Of a stretch of 64,000 nt of DNA, positions 1 to 11,689 are shown piece by piece. The position numbers and the translations under genes are program-made. The notes under the pieces are model-generated. The model was not told the origin of the DNA, ran no database searches, and saw only the letters and a program-made list of their open reading frames with translations. This DNA comes from Aldrovandia affinis. Lineage: Eukaryota > Chordata > Actinopteri > Notacanthiformes > Halosauridae. Position 1 is the stretch's first letter, and every line of letters begins with the position of its first letter. The stretch is taken from the NCBI GenBank assembly GCA_029706075.1, contig JAINUG010000088.1:620001-684000 (forward strand), read 5' to 3'.

Positions 1-785
1 ACAAACAAAATCGACAGGCAGGCTCGGAGTGATAACAGAAGGGGTGTCTCAGGAAAAACTACAGATTCTGGCTTACTAGGAATTGGCTCAGGGAATGAAG
101 ATCAACGTTCTGACGGGGAAGGAACATAAACACGGAACTGATATACAAACAGGAAAGGGAAACACAATAGGAATCAGGTGTGACTGGGAGGAGAGAGAGG
201 TAGGAACACAGGTGTAAACATTGGGAATCGTTAATCCAATAACGAGGGGAAACGCAAGACACGGACTGGGAATAATACAAACACATAGACAATAAACGAC
301 CTGGAAGAACAGGCAGACACGTGCAAATAAAGAAGGGGAGGAACGCATATAGAAAACTGTGTGCGAATGAAAAGAAAAGTGGAAAGCTAACAGGGATAGG
401 ATAACGAGAGAGAATGACAGCGATAGTAAGAAGCGTGAGATAATTAGTGATTAGTAGTGTTAGTAACTTAATCTACATCCCTAATGTTAGTAGATTAGTT
501 GGTTAGTACTATATACATCTAACTAATATATACAAAGTGTAATATAGAAAGTAAGAAGGAAGAAAACGAGATAATAAGCTAAGACGGAAAAAAACGAAAT
601 ATAGAACTTCCCGAAGTGCATGACAAGACAAGGAGTGGATCTCGAATAAAAGGAACGATGACAGACGGGGACCAGAACGTGACAGAATGACGAAAACTAA
701 ATACTGAATAAAGAATAATGAATGATGAATAAAGAACAATAAACAAAGTACAAAAAACAACAGAACAGACACTCAGAACATAACA
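1..785 (-). mobile_element. Ty3/Gypsy LTR (family A), partial
   Basis: This stretch aligns by eye along its length with the LTR at 28,764-29,736 (shared blocks include 'ggctcggagt', 'gactgggaggagagag' and 'gattagtagtgttagtaac'). It ends in '...ataaca' at 785, the complement of a TGTTA LTR start, so the element reads on the minus strand. The other LTR end and any internal part lie left of the window. It is a fossil; I see no coding potential. The short minus-strand open frames in it are composition artefacts. Confidence 0.8.
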
Positions 786-3275
786 CCTGGTCTTCACTAG
801 GAACTGCACCTCCCCCAACATTGCGGTATCTCGTCTACATGTGTCTGACCACTGCTTTCTGTCTTTTTCCCCTCCCCCTCCCCTCTGTGCCCAAACCAAC
901 TTCACCTGCCCCCACTGTCTTTGTCTATCGCAACCTCCGCTCTCTCTCCCCTGCTCCCCTGTCAGCTACTGTTCTATCCTCCCTTCCCCCTACTGATGCC
1001 TTCTCTCAGCTACCGGCTGAGGAAGCCTCATCTACCCTACTGTACTCCCTCCTCCTTTGATTCACTCTGTCCTCTCTCCACTAAACCTGCTCATCTCCGA
1101 CCCCCCACCCCCTGGCTAAGGAAATGGAGAAAATCCAAATCTGGCTCTGACTTCCACGCACTCCTGGCTACCTTCCCCTCTAACCTCTCCTCCGCTAAAT
1201 CTGCATTTTTCCTTTCCAAGATTCAATCTTCTGCTTCTAATCCTCGTAAACTCTACTCTATGCTCTCCTCTCTCCTCACCCCTCCTCTCTGACCACGGAT
1301 GACTTCGCATCCTTCTTTCACGAGGAGGTCAATGACATTCACAACTGCTTCTCCCTATCTTCTCCCTCATCCAACCCTCCCTCACCCACCTCACTACCTA
1401 AACCTCTCACCCCTCTGTCCTCCTTCTCGCCCCTCCCTGACCCGGACATCCTTCAACTTGTTCACTCCCACCGTCCCACCACCTGCCCTCTTGATCCGAT
1501 TCCTTACCCCCTCTTCCTGACCATTGCTATGGACATCCTCCCATTTGTCTCCAATGTTATCAACTCCTCTCTTTCCTCTCGCTCTGTCCCCTCTTCCCTC
1601 AAAAGCGCCCATGTTGTCCCCCTTCTCAAAAAACCCTGTCTGAATCCTGCTGTCATTTCCAACTACCGACCTGTCTCTCTCCTCCCTTTCCTCTCCAAAA
1701 CACTAGAGTGGGCTGTCTATAACCAACTGCTGCTCATCTCCTACAGAATGACCTGCTTGATCCTAACCAATCTGGGTTCAAGGCAGGCCACTCCACAGAG
1801 ACTGCTCTCCTTGCGGTCACTGAGGCTCTTCAAACGGCTAAGTCCCAATCCCTTAGCCCCATCCTCCTCCTCCTCGACCTGCCAGCTGCATTTGATACCG
1901 TGGACCACCAGATCCTGTTCTCATCTCTCGTCGAGATGGGAATCTCTGGATCTGCAATGACATGGTTCAAGTCCTACCTAGCTAACTGGTCCTACCAGGT
2001 GGCCTGGAGAGGATCCCTCTCCTCTCCCCACACCCTCTCTACTGGAGTCCCGCAGGGCTCGGTGCTAGGCGCAGTCCTATTTTCCCTGTACACCAAGTCA
2101 CTGGGTTCTGTTATCTCTGCGCATGGTTTTTCTTACCACTGTTATGCTGATGACACTCAACTCTTTCTCTCCTTCTCTCCATCTGAGACACAGGTTCCAG
2201 CACAGATCTCTGCATGCCTGGCTGACATCTCTGCTTGGATGTCCACCCACCACCTGAAGCTGAACCTGGTGAAGACAGCTGCTCTTCTTCCCAGCGAAGG
2301 GCTCCCCGATGATTGATGCTTCAATCACCGTGGAAGGCTCCATAGTGTCTCCATCCCAGTCTGCTAGGAGTCTTGGAGTGACCCTGGATGACCAGCTGTG
2401 CTTATCCCCATAGCAGTGATCACCTGGACCTGCCGATTCTCCCTCCACAACATCCAGAGGATCCGCCCGCTCCTCATCCAAGAGGCCACACAACTCCTGG
2501 TCCAGGCCCTGGTGATCTCGTGTCTAGACTACTGCAATTCCTTGCTTGCAGGCCTACTGGCCTGCGTCATCAAGCCATTGCAACTAGTCCAGAATGCTGC
2601 CGCACGTCTGGTGTTCCATCTATCCAAGTTCACCCACACCACCCCTCTACTCTCCTGTCTGCACTGGCTCCCCATTGCAGCACGCATCAGATTCAAATCA
2701 CTGTTGCTTGCCTTTCAGGCGGCTAGAGGAACTGCTCCCCCTTACCTCCAGACACTCATCACACTCTACACCCCAGTCAGACCCCTCCACTTAGCCTCCT
2801 CTGGCAAACGAACTGTCCCATCCCTCCGAGCGCCCGGCAGCCGCTCCGAGCGGTCTCGTCTCTTCTCTGTCCTGACCCCTCAGTGGTGGAACGACCTTCC
2901 GCAATCGGTCAGGACCGCGGAATCACTTGCGATCTTCCGCAAATGACTCAAAACCCACCTTTTCAGACTCCATTACCACTGAATTCTGTACATCTAGCCA
3001 ATTGTCATCACCACTGCTGACCTGCTCAACACTTCTTGTATATGTATCCCTGCCTTCTCATTTAATAAAAAAAGAAATAAATTACTAACCTTTCCCTTCA
3101 CAGTGTTACAGGTATGGTATGCAGCTGCCTACAATGATGTCTATCGCTGCATTACTGCACTGATCTTGTGCGCAAACTATGATTGTTCCTACCATGTATT
3201 AATGCACATCTTGTAAGTCGCTCTGGATAAGAGCATCTGCTAATTACTAAAAATGTAAATGTAAATGTAATTTAC
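786..3275 (+). mobile_element. L2-clade LINE, 5'-truncated, degraded (copy A)
   Basis: This is a non-LTR retrotransposon ORF2 remnant. Translated blocks in shifting frames give the end of the endonuclease ('SDHCF' near 845), the RT entry motif 'SNYRPVSLLPFLSK' near 1660, '[11 protein letters not shown]' near 2040, 'HCYADDTQ' near 2140, then the long post-RT region '[11 protein letters not shown]...WWNDLPQSVRTAESLAIFRK' to about 2946. The 3' UTR ends with 'gtcgctctggataagagcatctgct' and an aatgta-type tail at 3205-3275, the hallmark L2 terminus of fish. Several frameshifts and an early stop in the last frame (after IFRK, where copy B continues) show that it is dead. It abuts the Gypsy LTR at 785/786. 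Copies B, C and D elsewhere in the window are the same family. Confidence 0.85.
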
Positions 3276-4990
3276 ACTGTCCATCTACAATAACCCTTTT
3301 AAATGTAGTCCATTTTTCAATCATAGTTCTGCAATCTAGAAGTGTTACCCAATCTACATTACTTAAATTCTCCCTCATTTTATCAAAGTCAGCTCGTCTG
3401 AAATTAAGTTTTAACTTGCCAAAAAATATCAAAAGTAACTGCACTGTGATAACTTGCCCCTAGTGGTTCTACTACCTTTGTGCTGCAAATTCTATCAGAA
3501 TTGTTACAGAAAACCAGATCCAGTATTGATTTCCCTCTCGTAGGCTGAGTAACAGACTGTATTAAAAAGTCATCATTGACCACATCTAAAAACTCCTCTT
3601 CACATTTACCCTGACCTGTCAATACTTCCCAATTAATAGAGGGGTATTTGAAGTCACCCATTATTATCATCAGGGTAAGGGTAGGTTTGAGGTTCTGCAG
3701 GACAAATTTATAGAATTAGAATCAAAGTTAAGGAGCATAACCTCCACGGTGTTCTTCTCTGGAATTCTGCCAGTACCACGTGCTAGTAAAGTCAAGCCGA
3801 ATTTTATATGGAGATTTAACATGTGGCTACAAACTTGGTGCAGGAAAGTGGGGTACAGGTTTATGGGTCACTGAGACTCCTTTTGGAACAGGGGTGACCT
3901 GTACAAGTTGGATGGGCTACACTTGAACCAGAGGGGTCAGCTGCATTGAGCCAGCGTATGCTTAGTTTAGCGGAGGAATATTTAAAATAGGGACTGGGGG
4001 GGCAGGGAGGGAAATTAGTAGTAGTATTAAGGATAGGGAGGTACAAACTGCCCAGATGGAAGATACCAGGGCAGAGTATAATAAATTTGAGCATATACAG
4101 TGGGGAAAATAAGTATTTAGTCAGCCACCAATTGTGCAAGTTCTCCCACTTAAAAAGATGAGAGAGGCCTGTAATTTTCATCATAGGTATACCTCAACTA
4201 TGAGAGACAAAATGAGAAAAACAAATCCAGAAAATCACATTGTCTGATTTTTAAATAATTTATTTGCAAATTATGGTGGAAAATAAGTATTTGGTCACCT
4301 ACAAACAAGCAAGATTTCTGGCTCTCACAGACCTGTAACTTCTTCTTTAAGAGGCTCCTCTGTCCTCCACTCGTTACCGGTATTAATGGAACCTGTTTGA
4401 ACTCGTTATCAGTATAAAAGACACCTGTCCACAACCTCAAACAGTCACACTCCAAACTCCACTATGGCCAAGACCAAAGAGCTGTCAAAGGACACCAGAA
4501 ACAAAATTGTAGACCTGCACCGGGCTGGGAAGACTGAATCTGCAATAGGTAAGCAGCTTGGTGTGAAGAAATCAACTGTGGGAGCAATTATTAGAAAATG
4601 GAAGACATACAAGACCACTGGTAATCTCCCTCGATCTGGGGCTCCACGCAAGATCTAGGGGGACCTAGTGAATGACCTGCAGAGAGCTGGGACCAAAGTA
4701 ACAAAGGCTACCATCAGTAACACACTACGCCGCCAGGGACTCAAATCCTGCAGTGCCAGACGTGTCCCCCTGCTTAAGCCAGTACATGTCCAGGCCCGTC
4801 TGAGGTTTGCTAGAGAGCATTTGGATGATCCAGAAGAGGATTGGGAGAATGTCATGTGGTCAGATGAAACTAAAATAGAACTTTTTGGTAGAAACTCAAC
4901 TTCTCGTGTTTGGAGGAGAAAGAATGCTGAGTTGCATCCAAAGAACACCATACCTACTGTGAAGCATGGGGGTGGAAACATCATGCTTTG

Positions 4991-6486
4991 AGAAAAAAAA
5001 TTTCTCTCTATCTCTCCGTGGGGGCGGTCGCATTTTTCCTTCTCTCCTCACTGTCTCTCGTTTCTTGTCTCTCGTGTCACTATGTTCTGGAGTTTCTAGA
5101 GTCTCTCTCTCTCTCTGTGGTTTTTCTAAACTAAATTCTAATAATGGAGTTAATAAGCTGGTCTCTCAACACAATTGATAAAACATTTTCAACAAGAAAG
5201 CAGGCTTCGGGAGCCGGTCTGTCCTGGCGGGACTTTCGCTGCGGGATATGCTCTGGACTCATGAAACAGCTGGAGACCGGTGTGTCTGGCGGCGCTTTCT
5301 GCCAAGGACGTCGAGGATTTACCTGTTTGGCTTCACGATAGCTGGACAGTTGTTACTGACCTATCGGAAAATTGGAAAGATGGCATCGTCTCAAAACGCC
5401 CAAAGGTGCCTGTCATATTAAACGAGATGGGTAAAACGCTAGGTTCTCAGATGGTGGTGGTGACTGATCTGGGACGGAAATTGGACAATATCTCTGAGAA
5501 ACTTAGCATTTTACAACAGCGACGTTGAACCGTTGAAGACCCTGAAAAAATTCAGTGGGGGGGATTGAGGAGCAGCATGAAACTTGCTGCCCTACTTTCT
5601 TGACCCATAACATTCTAATCTGGCTCCTGTGCTTATCGGTCTGGCAAGGCCGTTGCGTCAACCTCCCCCTGAAATTGTACAGACGAATGAGAACTCTCCT
5701 TACACCCCCACCAACCCAAACAAATTTTGCTGATTTTGTCTTGTCTTTTTGGACGAGGTCGACCGAGGGCGTTTCCGTGGCAACCTGTTATCGTTGGAAC
5801 ATTCTGCGTGCGCGTGTCTCTGACCAGAAGGACTCTACAGAATTACAAACAGACACTTACATTTACACAAAGACAAGGACTAAGGACAAACTGATTAACA
5901 CACACACACACGCACTCATGTACACCAGTAATCACCCCGCCTCTGCACCCCCACCTCGCAACCCCCCCTCCCCCTATTTCCTCCTTTGATTGTAATGTCC
6001 CCGTTTTTATCTGTTGTGCCCTGTTCTTGTTGGTGTTGTGTTTCGTGTAAGTACGTTGCCCCACACTTTAACAGTGTGGAGATGGTTAGTGTGTAATGAA
6101 GATGATTAGTGCTGAAATGTAACAGTGTGAAGATGGTAGTATTGTAATTGTAACAGTATGAAGATGGTTAGTGTTGTAATGTAGCAATGTGAAGATGGCA
6201 CAGTGTGGAGATGGTTAGTGTTGAAATGTAACAGTGTGATGCTTATGCTAGTGTTGTAATGATTAGTGATGGTAGTATTGTAATGCAACAATGTGAAGAT
6301 GGTTAGTGTCGTAATGTAACAATGTGAAGATGGTTCATGAACAGTGTGGAGATGGTTAGTATTGTAATGTGACAGTATGATGCCTATGCTAGTGTTGTAA
6401 TGAATTCCCTGTTGTAAAGCGCTTTGAGCTGCATTTAATTGTATGAAAGGCGCTATATAAATACATTTTACTTACTTACTTACTTA
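4991..6486 (+). mobile_element. Non-LTR (LINE/SINE-type) insertion inside the Tc1 transposase
   Basis: The Tc1 sequence 'catgctttg|gggctg' is split here. 'ctttg' occurs on both sides (4986-4990 and 6487-6491), a short target duplication. The 3' end reads 'tgtaaagcgctttgagctgc ... aggcgctatataaatac' followed by (actt)n, a tail form common to several fish non-LTR families, so the orientation is plus. The body has short open frames at 5144-5341, 5280-5528 and 5555-5989 with no recognised domain, and a run of about 31 bp tandem repeats. No endonuclease or RT motif is visible. It may be a non-autonomous element or the 5' region plus 3' end of a deleted LINE. Confidence 0.7.
6066..6385. repeat. About 31-bp imperfect minisatellite
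   Basis: The unit is close to 'aacagtgtgaagatggttag' plus 'tgttgtaatgt', repeated roughly ten times with point changes and partial units. It sits just before the 3' tail of the 4991-6486 insertion and is part of that element. Confidence 0.8.
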
Positions 6487-8230
6487 CTTTGGGGCTGTTT
6501 TTCCGCAAAGGGACCAGGACGACTGATCCATGTAAAGGAAAGAATGAATGGGGCCATGTATCGTGAGATTTTGAGTGAAAACCTCCTTCCATCATCAAGG
6601 GCATTGAAGATGAAACGTGGCTGGGTCTTTCAGCATGACAATGATCCCAAACACACCGCCCGGGCAGAAAGGAGTGGCTTCGTAAGAAGCATTTCAAGGT
6701 CCTGGAGTGGCCTAGCCAGTCTCCAGATCTCAACCCCATAGAAAATCTTTGGAGGGAGTTGAAAGTCCGTGTTGCCCAGCGACAGCCCCAAAACATCACT
6801 GCTCTAGAGGAGATCTGCATGGAGGAATGGGCCAACATACCAGCAACAGTGTGTGGAAACCTTGTGAAGACTTACAGAAAACGTTTGACCTCTGTCATTG
6901 CCAACAAAGGGTATATAACAAAGTATTGAGATGAACTTTTGTTATTGACCAATACTTATTTTCCACCATAATTTGCAAATAAATTCTTTAAAAAATCAGA
7001 CAATGTGATTTTCTGGATTTTTTTCTCTCATTTTGTCTCTCATAGTTGAGGTATACCTATGATGAAAATTACAGGCCTCTCTCATCTTTTTAAGTGGGAG
7101 AACTTGCACAATTGGTGGCTGACTAAATACTTATTTTCCCCACTGTAATTAAGTGTGTAATTTAAGGAGGACATCTGGTTTAGATTATTGGGAGATCATG
7201 AGAAGGACCTTAATATAGGAGTATGCTATAGACCTCCAGCTTCAGACAGTAACATAAATACTATGCTCTTTGGTAACCTGGCCAGGAGCTTGTCCCCATG
7301 TTATAGGAGGTCTCCAACTTGAGGACCAGGCAGGCAACATGCCATGCATGACTCCTTTTCCCACTAACAGACTATACTATCTATACTTCTAATGATTGAA
7401 TCCCCCACTACGATTAACTCCATTTTCCTGGGTGGCATGGCCACCAGGGTGCCCTGGGGCTCATCAGTCCTCCCACTCACAGAGGGCTGGGCCAGATTAT
7501 CTTCCTGCAAGGGCTGGAATCGGTTGGACACCTTAAGCTCTGGAGATGCCGCCTCTGCATGAGCGCGCCCTTTTCTACGCTGGCGCCCTACCGTCACCCA
7601 ACTCTCTCTCCCTACCTGCTCTCCCCCAAACCCAGCTTCGGCGTGCATGCTAACTCTCTAAAGGGTGCAATAATAGTTCCTGGAACTCTACAAATTCTGC
7701 AGGGCAGTCGAGACCAGCAAGTTGGGATTCGAGATCAAGAATCTTGCTCTCGAGATGCTTCACAAGCTGGCAACGGTCGCAGATGAAACCCTCCTGGAAG
7801 TTTCCTTCCAGAAATGCAATCATCCTGCAACACTCGCACTGCACTGCTGACGGCCACATTTTAGCCCTGTAAGTATTTTTCTATTGCTCTCCCTGCACTG
7901 AAGGAATTACTGTCAAACACCGAGACACCAAGTCGATTAAAAATACTATAAACACAGAGGTGGTTCCGAACAGTCAGCTGTAGAAATGACTAAATGGAAA
8001 CAACATCCCGCTTAAAGCTAACTAGAAAACTTTTGGTCCGGTTGCCTGTAGCAAGGGGGCTAGTAGCGGCTATATCTCAATGCTTGAATTTTAAATATTT
8101 AAATTTAAACAAACAAAAGCTAGTTAGCTATAGAATATTCACCTGGCAATGGCAGAGGCATGTAGGGATATAGCTCCCGATTCATCCCAGCAGTGGATAC
8201 GCCGCTGCATGGCCAGGAGAACGTGGACTA

Positions 8231-8932
8231 GTCTCTGGCCCGACAGATGAGATGCTGTGTTTGTGTTCTTGCGTAAATTATTCTTCCTGTCAGACCAGTT
8301 TTTTCCCCCTACACTATTTACTAACATGTACAGTATCACCGCAAAAATAAACATTTTTGGAAATGTATTTGTTTGTACCTTCTATTTAAGTGCATATAGC
8401 AACCGTCTTCTGCATACAAGAAATTGCCTTAGCTTAGCGATGGTTTAAGATTTTCATAGCAGTACTTTGAATTTATTACACCCATGTGTAATTAGTCCTC
8501 AGTAGTCTATTCATTGCATGCGTGTGCCATTTTGAGAAGAGTTCACATAGTTGAGTGTAGTGTTTAATTTTGTAAGAGGTTTGAGGAGTTTTCCCAAAAT
8601 TGTTTACTGATTGAGTTTTGTGTTCATAGTTTTGAGAAAAAGGGTCATAGTTTCAGGAAACATATTTAAACAATTGGGAAACTGTAATGTCAATACTAAT
8701 TACCAATATGTTTATGCTATAAAATACATTTTAAAATCACACTTAAATATGTGAGTTTCTAAAGTAACATATGACATCTAACAGATTTTGAAAGAGTTCA
8801 AATAGTTGTTGCCTGAATTCCAGCTGTGTCATTCACAGAAACTGCATTATTTAATGTGTGAAGGGGAACAATGTCAACAATTATGATAACATACACAAAA
8901 AAAGAAAAAACTGTTAAAATAGGATTGGAACA
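8231..8932. other. No gene or repeat recognised
   Basis: AT-rich sequence with no long open frame, no known repeat motif and no clear splice-site pattern. Confidence 0.5.
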
Positions 8933-9242
8933 GGGCCTCAGGTAGCATAATGGTCAAAGTGTTCGCCCGAAATGCAATTTGTCTACTGCAGCCGCGGTTC
9001 GAAACCCGACTGTGCCGGTCCGGCCCTGGCTGGGAGCCCCAATCGGGGATGGCGATTGGCTGTCCGCCCAGGGGAAGGTTATCTGGCACAAACTCAACAA
9101 GAAGCACAAAGGGTGTCTCTAGAAAGTAGGTCGGTGAGTTCTGTCTCAGAAGAGGCAGATCATTGCTGGCCTAGGGGAATTAGCTTGCTAGTAGTTTTGT
9201 GGGGGAGGGCAAATCTAAATAAATAGAAGGTATAATAGATGA
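8933..9242 (+). mobile_element. tRNA-derived SINE (copy 1)
   Basis: The tRNA-like head has an A-box region ('tagcataatggtcaaag', about 8943) and B box 'ggttcgaaacc' (about 8996). A conserved body follows ('ggccctggctgggagccc', 'tggctgtccgcccaggggaa'), shared with copies at 19.5, 20.8, 31.2 and 50.7 kb. A 17-bp target duplication with one mismatch flanks it: 8916-8932 and 9243-9259 ('aaaataggat(t/a)ggaaca'). Confidence 0.88.
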
Positions 9243-9259
9243 AAAATAGGATAGGAACA

Positions 9260-10287
9260 CCATAATTATTTTTTACACAAAGGAGGAACGGTCAAACCGT
9301 GTTTAAGCTTTCAACATCCCACTTTCATCTGGTTTCACCCAAACATTCTATTTGATGAAAAACATGACTTTGACTCAGGGCCATTAAAATATGTTTAAAT
9401 TACTCTTAACGGACATTTGACCTCCATGTAATTTCCTAGTAATTTCCAGTGTAAGCAACTTTGAAACAGCTGTTACAAAAGGAATCCTCTGAAATGAAGG
9501 AAAATAAACAGAAAGCCTTGACAGCTTTCCCAAGATGATGGTAAAACAGTTAGACATAACTTCAGTACATTTTCCCTGGCTCATGTATTCACAAGGGGCT
9601 ACAGTTAAGTAGGTTAGATAAAGAAGTCAAAGAATCCCTTTGGGGTGGGGGGGAGGGATGTGAAGAAAAGTGATCCCGTGTGAACGGGGCCTTTCTCACT
9701 CATAGGAAAGAGAAACATTACAATTAAGTGGAACAAGGGCACATCGTCTGTTCCCAGAATCCTTTTCTCCTGAGAGGAGTAAGCCCTTCGATACACGCAA
9801 CTGGAAGCAATGCCACAGATTCTATAGACCTACCAAATACTGTATTTTTAACATTGAAACTTCTTCCAAGTGTTGAAGCCGAAACATTCTAATTCAATGT
9901 CTCATAATATATCTTACAATCTTCATGAAGGGACATGATCAAAGACAATACTGTGGCAATGTGCAATGTTCCTTCATTGGGCACACCACTTCATGAATAT
10001 TCATAAACTGTAATATAGCACCAGAAATTCCTGTCACCAACCCAAACCTCCTGTAGTAGGGAGGAGAAAGGATGGAGGAGCGTAGGAGCTGACTGTCTTG
10101 TTAGTCAATATAATCTATTGCTCAGTGGAGGATCTGCTGGATCTGACTGGCAGAACTCCTCTATCGGTCATCTTTACTAACTGAGTGCCCTGGCATTCTG
10201 TGGTTGGAGTGAGGTGGTGAACGAATATGCTCATTCAAATTTCTCACAGCCTTCCATAGTCACTCTTTTAAGGTGCAAGGCTTTGAG
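9260..10287. other. No gene or repeat recognised
   Basis: About 1 kb of ordinary AT-rich sequence. Short open frames only (for example 9384-9584 and 9614-9796, minus strand), without domain or conserved motif. Confidence 0.5.
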
Positions 10288-11446
10288 AGCTACCTGGCTG
10301 ACCGGTCCTACCAGGTGGCCTGGAAAGGATCCCTCTCCTCTCCCCACACCCTCTCTACCGGAGTCCCGCAGGGCTTGGTGCTAGGCCCCGTCCTATTCTC
10401 CCTGTATGCCTGGCTGACATCTCTGCATGGATGTCCACCCACCACCTGAAGCTGAACCTGGGGAAGACAGAGCTGCTCTTCCTCCCAGCGAAGGGCTCCC
10501 CGATGATTGATGTGTCAATCACCATTGAAGGCTCCATAGTGTCTCCGTCCCAGTCTGCCAGGTGTCTTGGAGTGACCCTGGACAACCAGCTGTGCTTCTC
10601 AGGCCACATCGCAGTGATCACTCGGACTTGCCGATTCTCCCTCCACAACATCCGGAGGATCCGACCGTTCCTCACCCAAGAGGCCACTCAACTCCTGGTC
10701 CAGGCCCTGGTGATCTCGTGTCTAGACTACTGCAATTCCTTGCTTGCAGGCCTACTGGCCTGTGTCATCAAGCCATTGCAACTAGTCCAGAATGCTGCCA
10801 CACGTCTGGTGTTCCATCTACCCAAGTTCACCCACACCACCCCTCTACTCTCCTGTCTGCACTGGCTCCCCATTGCAGCACGCATCAGATTCAAATCACT
10901 GTTGCTTGCCTTTCAGGCGGCTAGAGGAACTGCTCCCCCTTACCTCCAGTCACTCATCACTCCCTATACCCCAGCCAGACCCCTCCGCTCTGCCTCCTCT
11001 GGCAAACTGACTGCCCCATCCCTCCGGGCGCCTGGCAGCCGCTCCTCGCGGTCTCGTCTCTTCTCGGTCCTGACCCCTCGCTGGTGGAACGACCTTCCGC
11101 AATCAGTCAGGACCGCGGAATCACTTGCGATCTTCCGCAAGAGACTCAAAACCCACCTTTTCAGACTCCACTACCTCTGAACTCTGTACATCTAGCTAAT
11201 TGTCATCACCACTGCCTACTTGCTCTACACTGTATACCCCTGCTTACTCCACTTAATAAAAAATAAAAAAAAGTTTCCTTCCCAGTGTTACAGGTATGGT
11301 ACGCAGCTACCTGCAATGATGTCTATTGCTGTATTACTGCACTGATCTCTTGCGCGTACTATGATTGTTCCTACCATGTATTAATGTACATATTGTAAGT
11401 CGCTCTGGATAAGAGCGTCTGCTAAAGGCTTAAAATGTAAATGTCA
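10288..11446 (+). mobile_element. L2-clade LINE 3' part (copy B)
   Basis: Starts within the RT ('SYLADRSYQVAWKGS'), with an internal deletion near 10,405 that joins the region after the 'GVPQG' motif to 'MSTHHLKLNLGKTELLFLPAK'. From 10,431 to 11,180 the C-terminal 249 codons are open ('[11 protein letters not shown]', 'WWNDLPQSVRTAESLAIFRK', ending '[12 protein letters not shown]'). The 3' end carries 'gtcgctctggataagagcgt' at about 11,400. Closely similar to copy A but with an intact C-terminal frame, so probably the younger of the two. Confidence 0.9.
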
Positions 11447-11454
11447 TGTAAAAT

Positions 11455-11500
11455 GTATTATTATTATTATTATTATTAGTAGTAGTAGTAGTAGTATTAC
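11455..11500. repeat. (ATT)n/(AGT)n microsatellite
   Basis: Trinucleotide runs directly after the L2 tail, probably grown from it. Confidence 0.9.
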
Positions 11501-11689
11501 CAGATTGAACACATTGCTTAGGCTATATGTAATGGTTTGCACAATAAAGTTATTAATAAATTAAAACAAAATAAGCTAGGCTACTTGTGGAAAACAAAAC
11601 AAAAACACACATTGGTTTTCCAAAACTACCCATATTAGCATAATTGACACATCCTTGAAGGAAATTTATTTAATATACATATTATGGTT

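Larger units (their letters stand above)
4464..6930 (+). pseudogene. Tc1-like transposase (DD34E), interrupted
   Basis: This is a cut-and-paste transposase of the Tc1 family. The N-terminal paired-type helix-turn-helix is at 4464-4658 (starts [19 protein letters not shown]; '[17 protein letters not shown]'), followed by a stop. The frame resumes at 4668-4984 with the second HTH and the first catalytic Asp in 'MWSDETKIELFG', ending 'KHGGGNIML'. The coding sequence is then split by the insert 4991-6486 and continues from 6487: '[12 protein letters not shown]', the second Asp in '[11 protein letters not shown]' (near 6640), a frameshift near 6665, and the final Glu in '[10 protein letters not shown]' near 6735. 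The DDE residues are all still present in the sequence, but stop, frameshift and insertion make it a pseudogene. Confidence 0.9.
4098..7145 (+). mobile_element. Tc1-like DNA transposon with long inverted repeats, split by a later insertion
   Basis: The ends 'cagtggggaaaataag' and '...ttattttccccactg' are flanked by TA dinucleotides (4096-4097 and 7146-7147), the Tc1/mariner target duplication. The terminal inverted repeats extend about 200 bp each ('tcagccaccaattgtgcaag' and its complement). Without the 1.5 kb insert at 4991-6486 the element would be about 1.55 kb, the usual Tc1 size. It lies inside the inverted middle of CR1 copy 1. The transposase is broken, so this copy is not autonomous. 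Confidence 0.93.
3276..8230 (-). mobile_element. CR1-like LINE (copy 1), rearranged, split by a Tc1 element
   Basis: The outer parts read on the minus strand: ORF2 endonuclease at 3276-3670 ('MGDFKYPSINWEVL', 'SVTQPTRGKSILDLVFCN'), and ORF1 N-terminus at 7270-7860, with a CxxC...CxxC segment ('CECCRMIAFL...CDRCQLV') and an esterase start 'VVGDSIIRSIDS'. The 5' UTR continues to about 8230, matching 52,190-52,500 of copy 3. The middle (3675-4097 and 7148-7265) reads on the plus strand: ORF1 esterase C-terminus ('DGLHLNQRG' near 3910) and ORF2 endonuclease start ('YRPPASDSN' near 7230). So the central segment is inverted relative to the flanks. Family: CR1 group with an SGNH-esterase ORF1. Non-functional. 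Confidence 0.75.

Noticed and set aside
9384-9796. Short minus-strand open frames between the SINE and L2 copy B
   Set aside because: Under 70 codons, with no motif and no support from neighbouring features.
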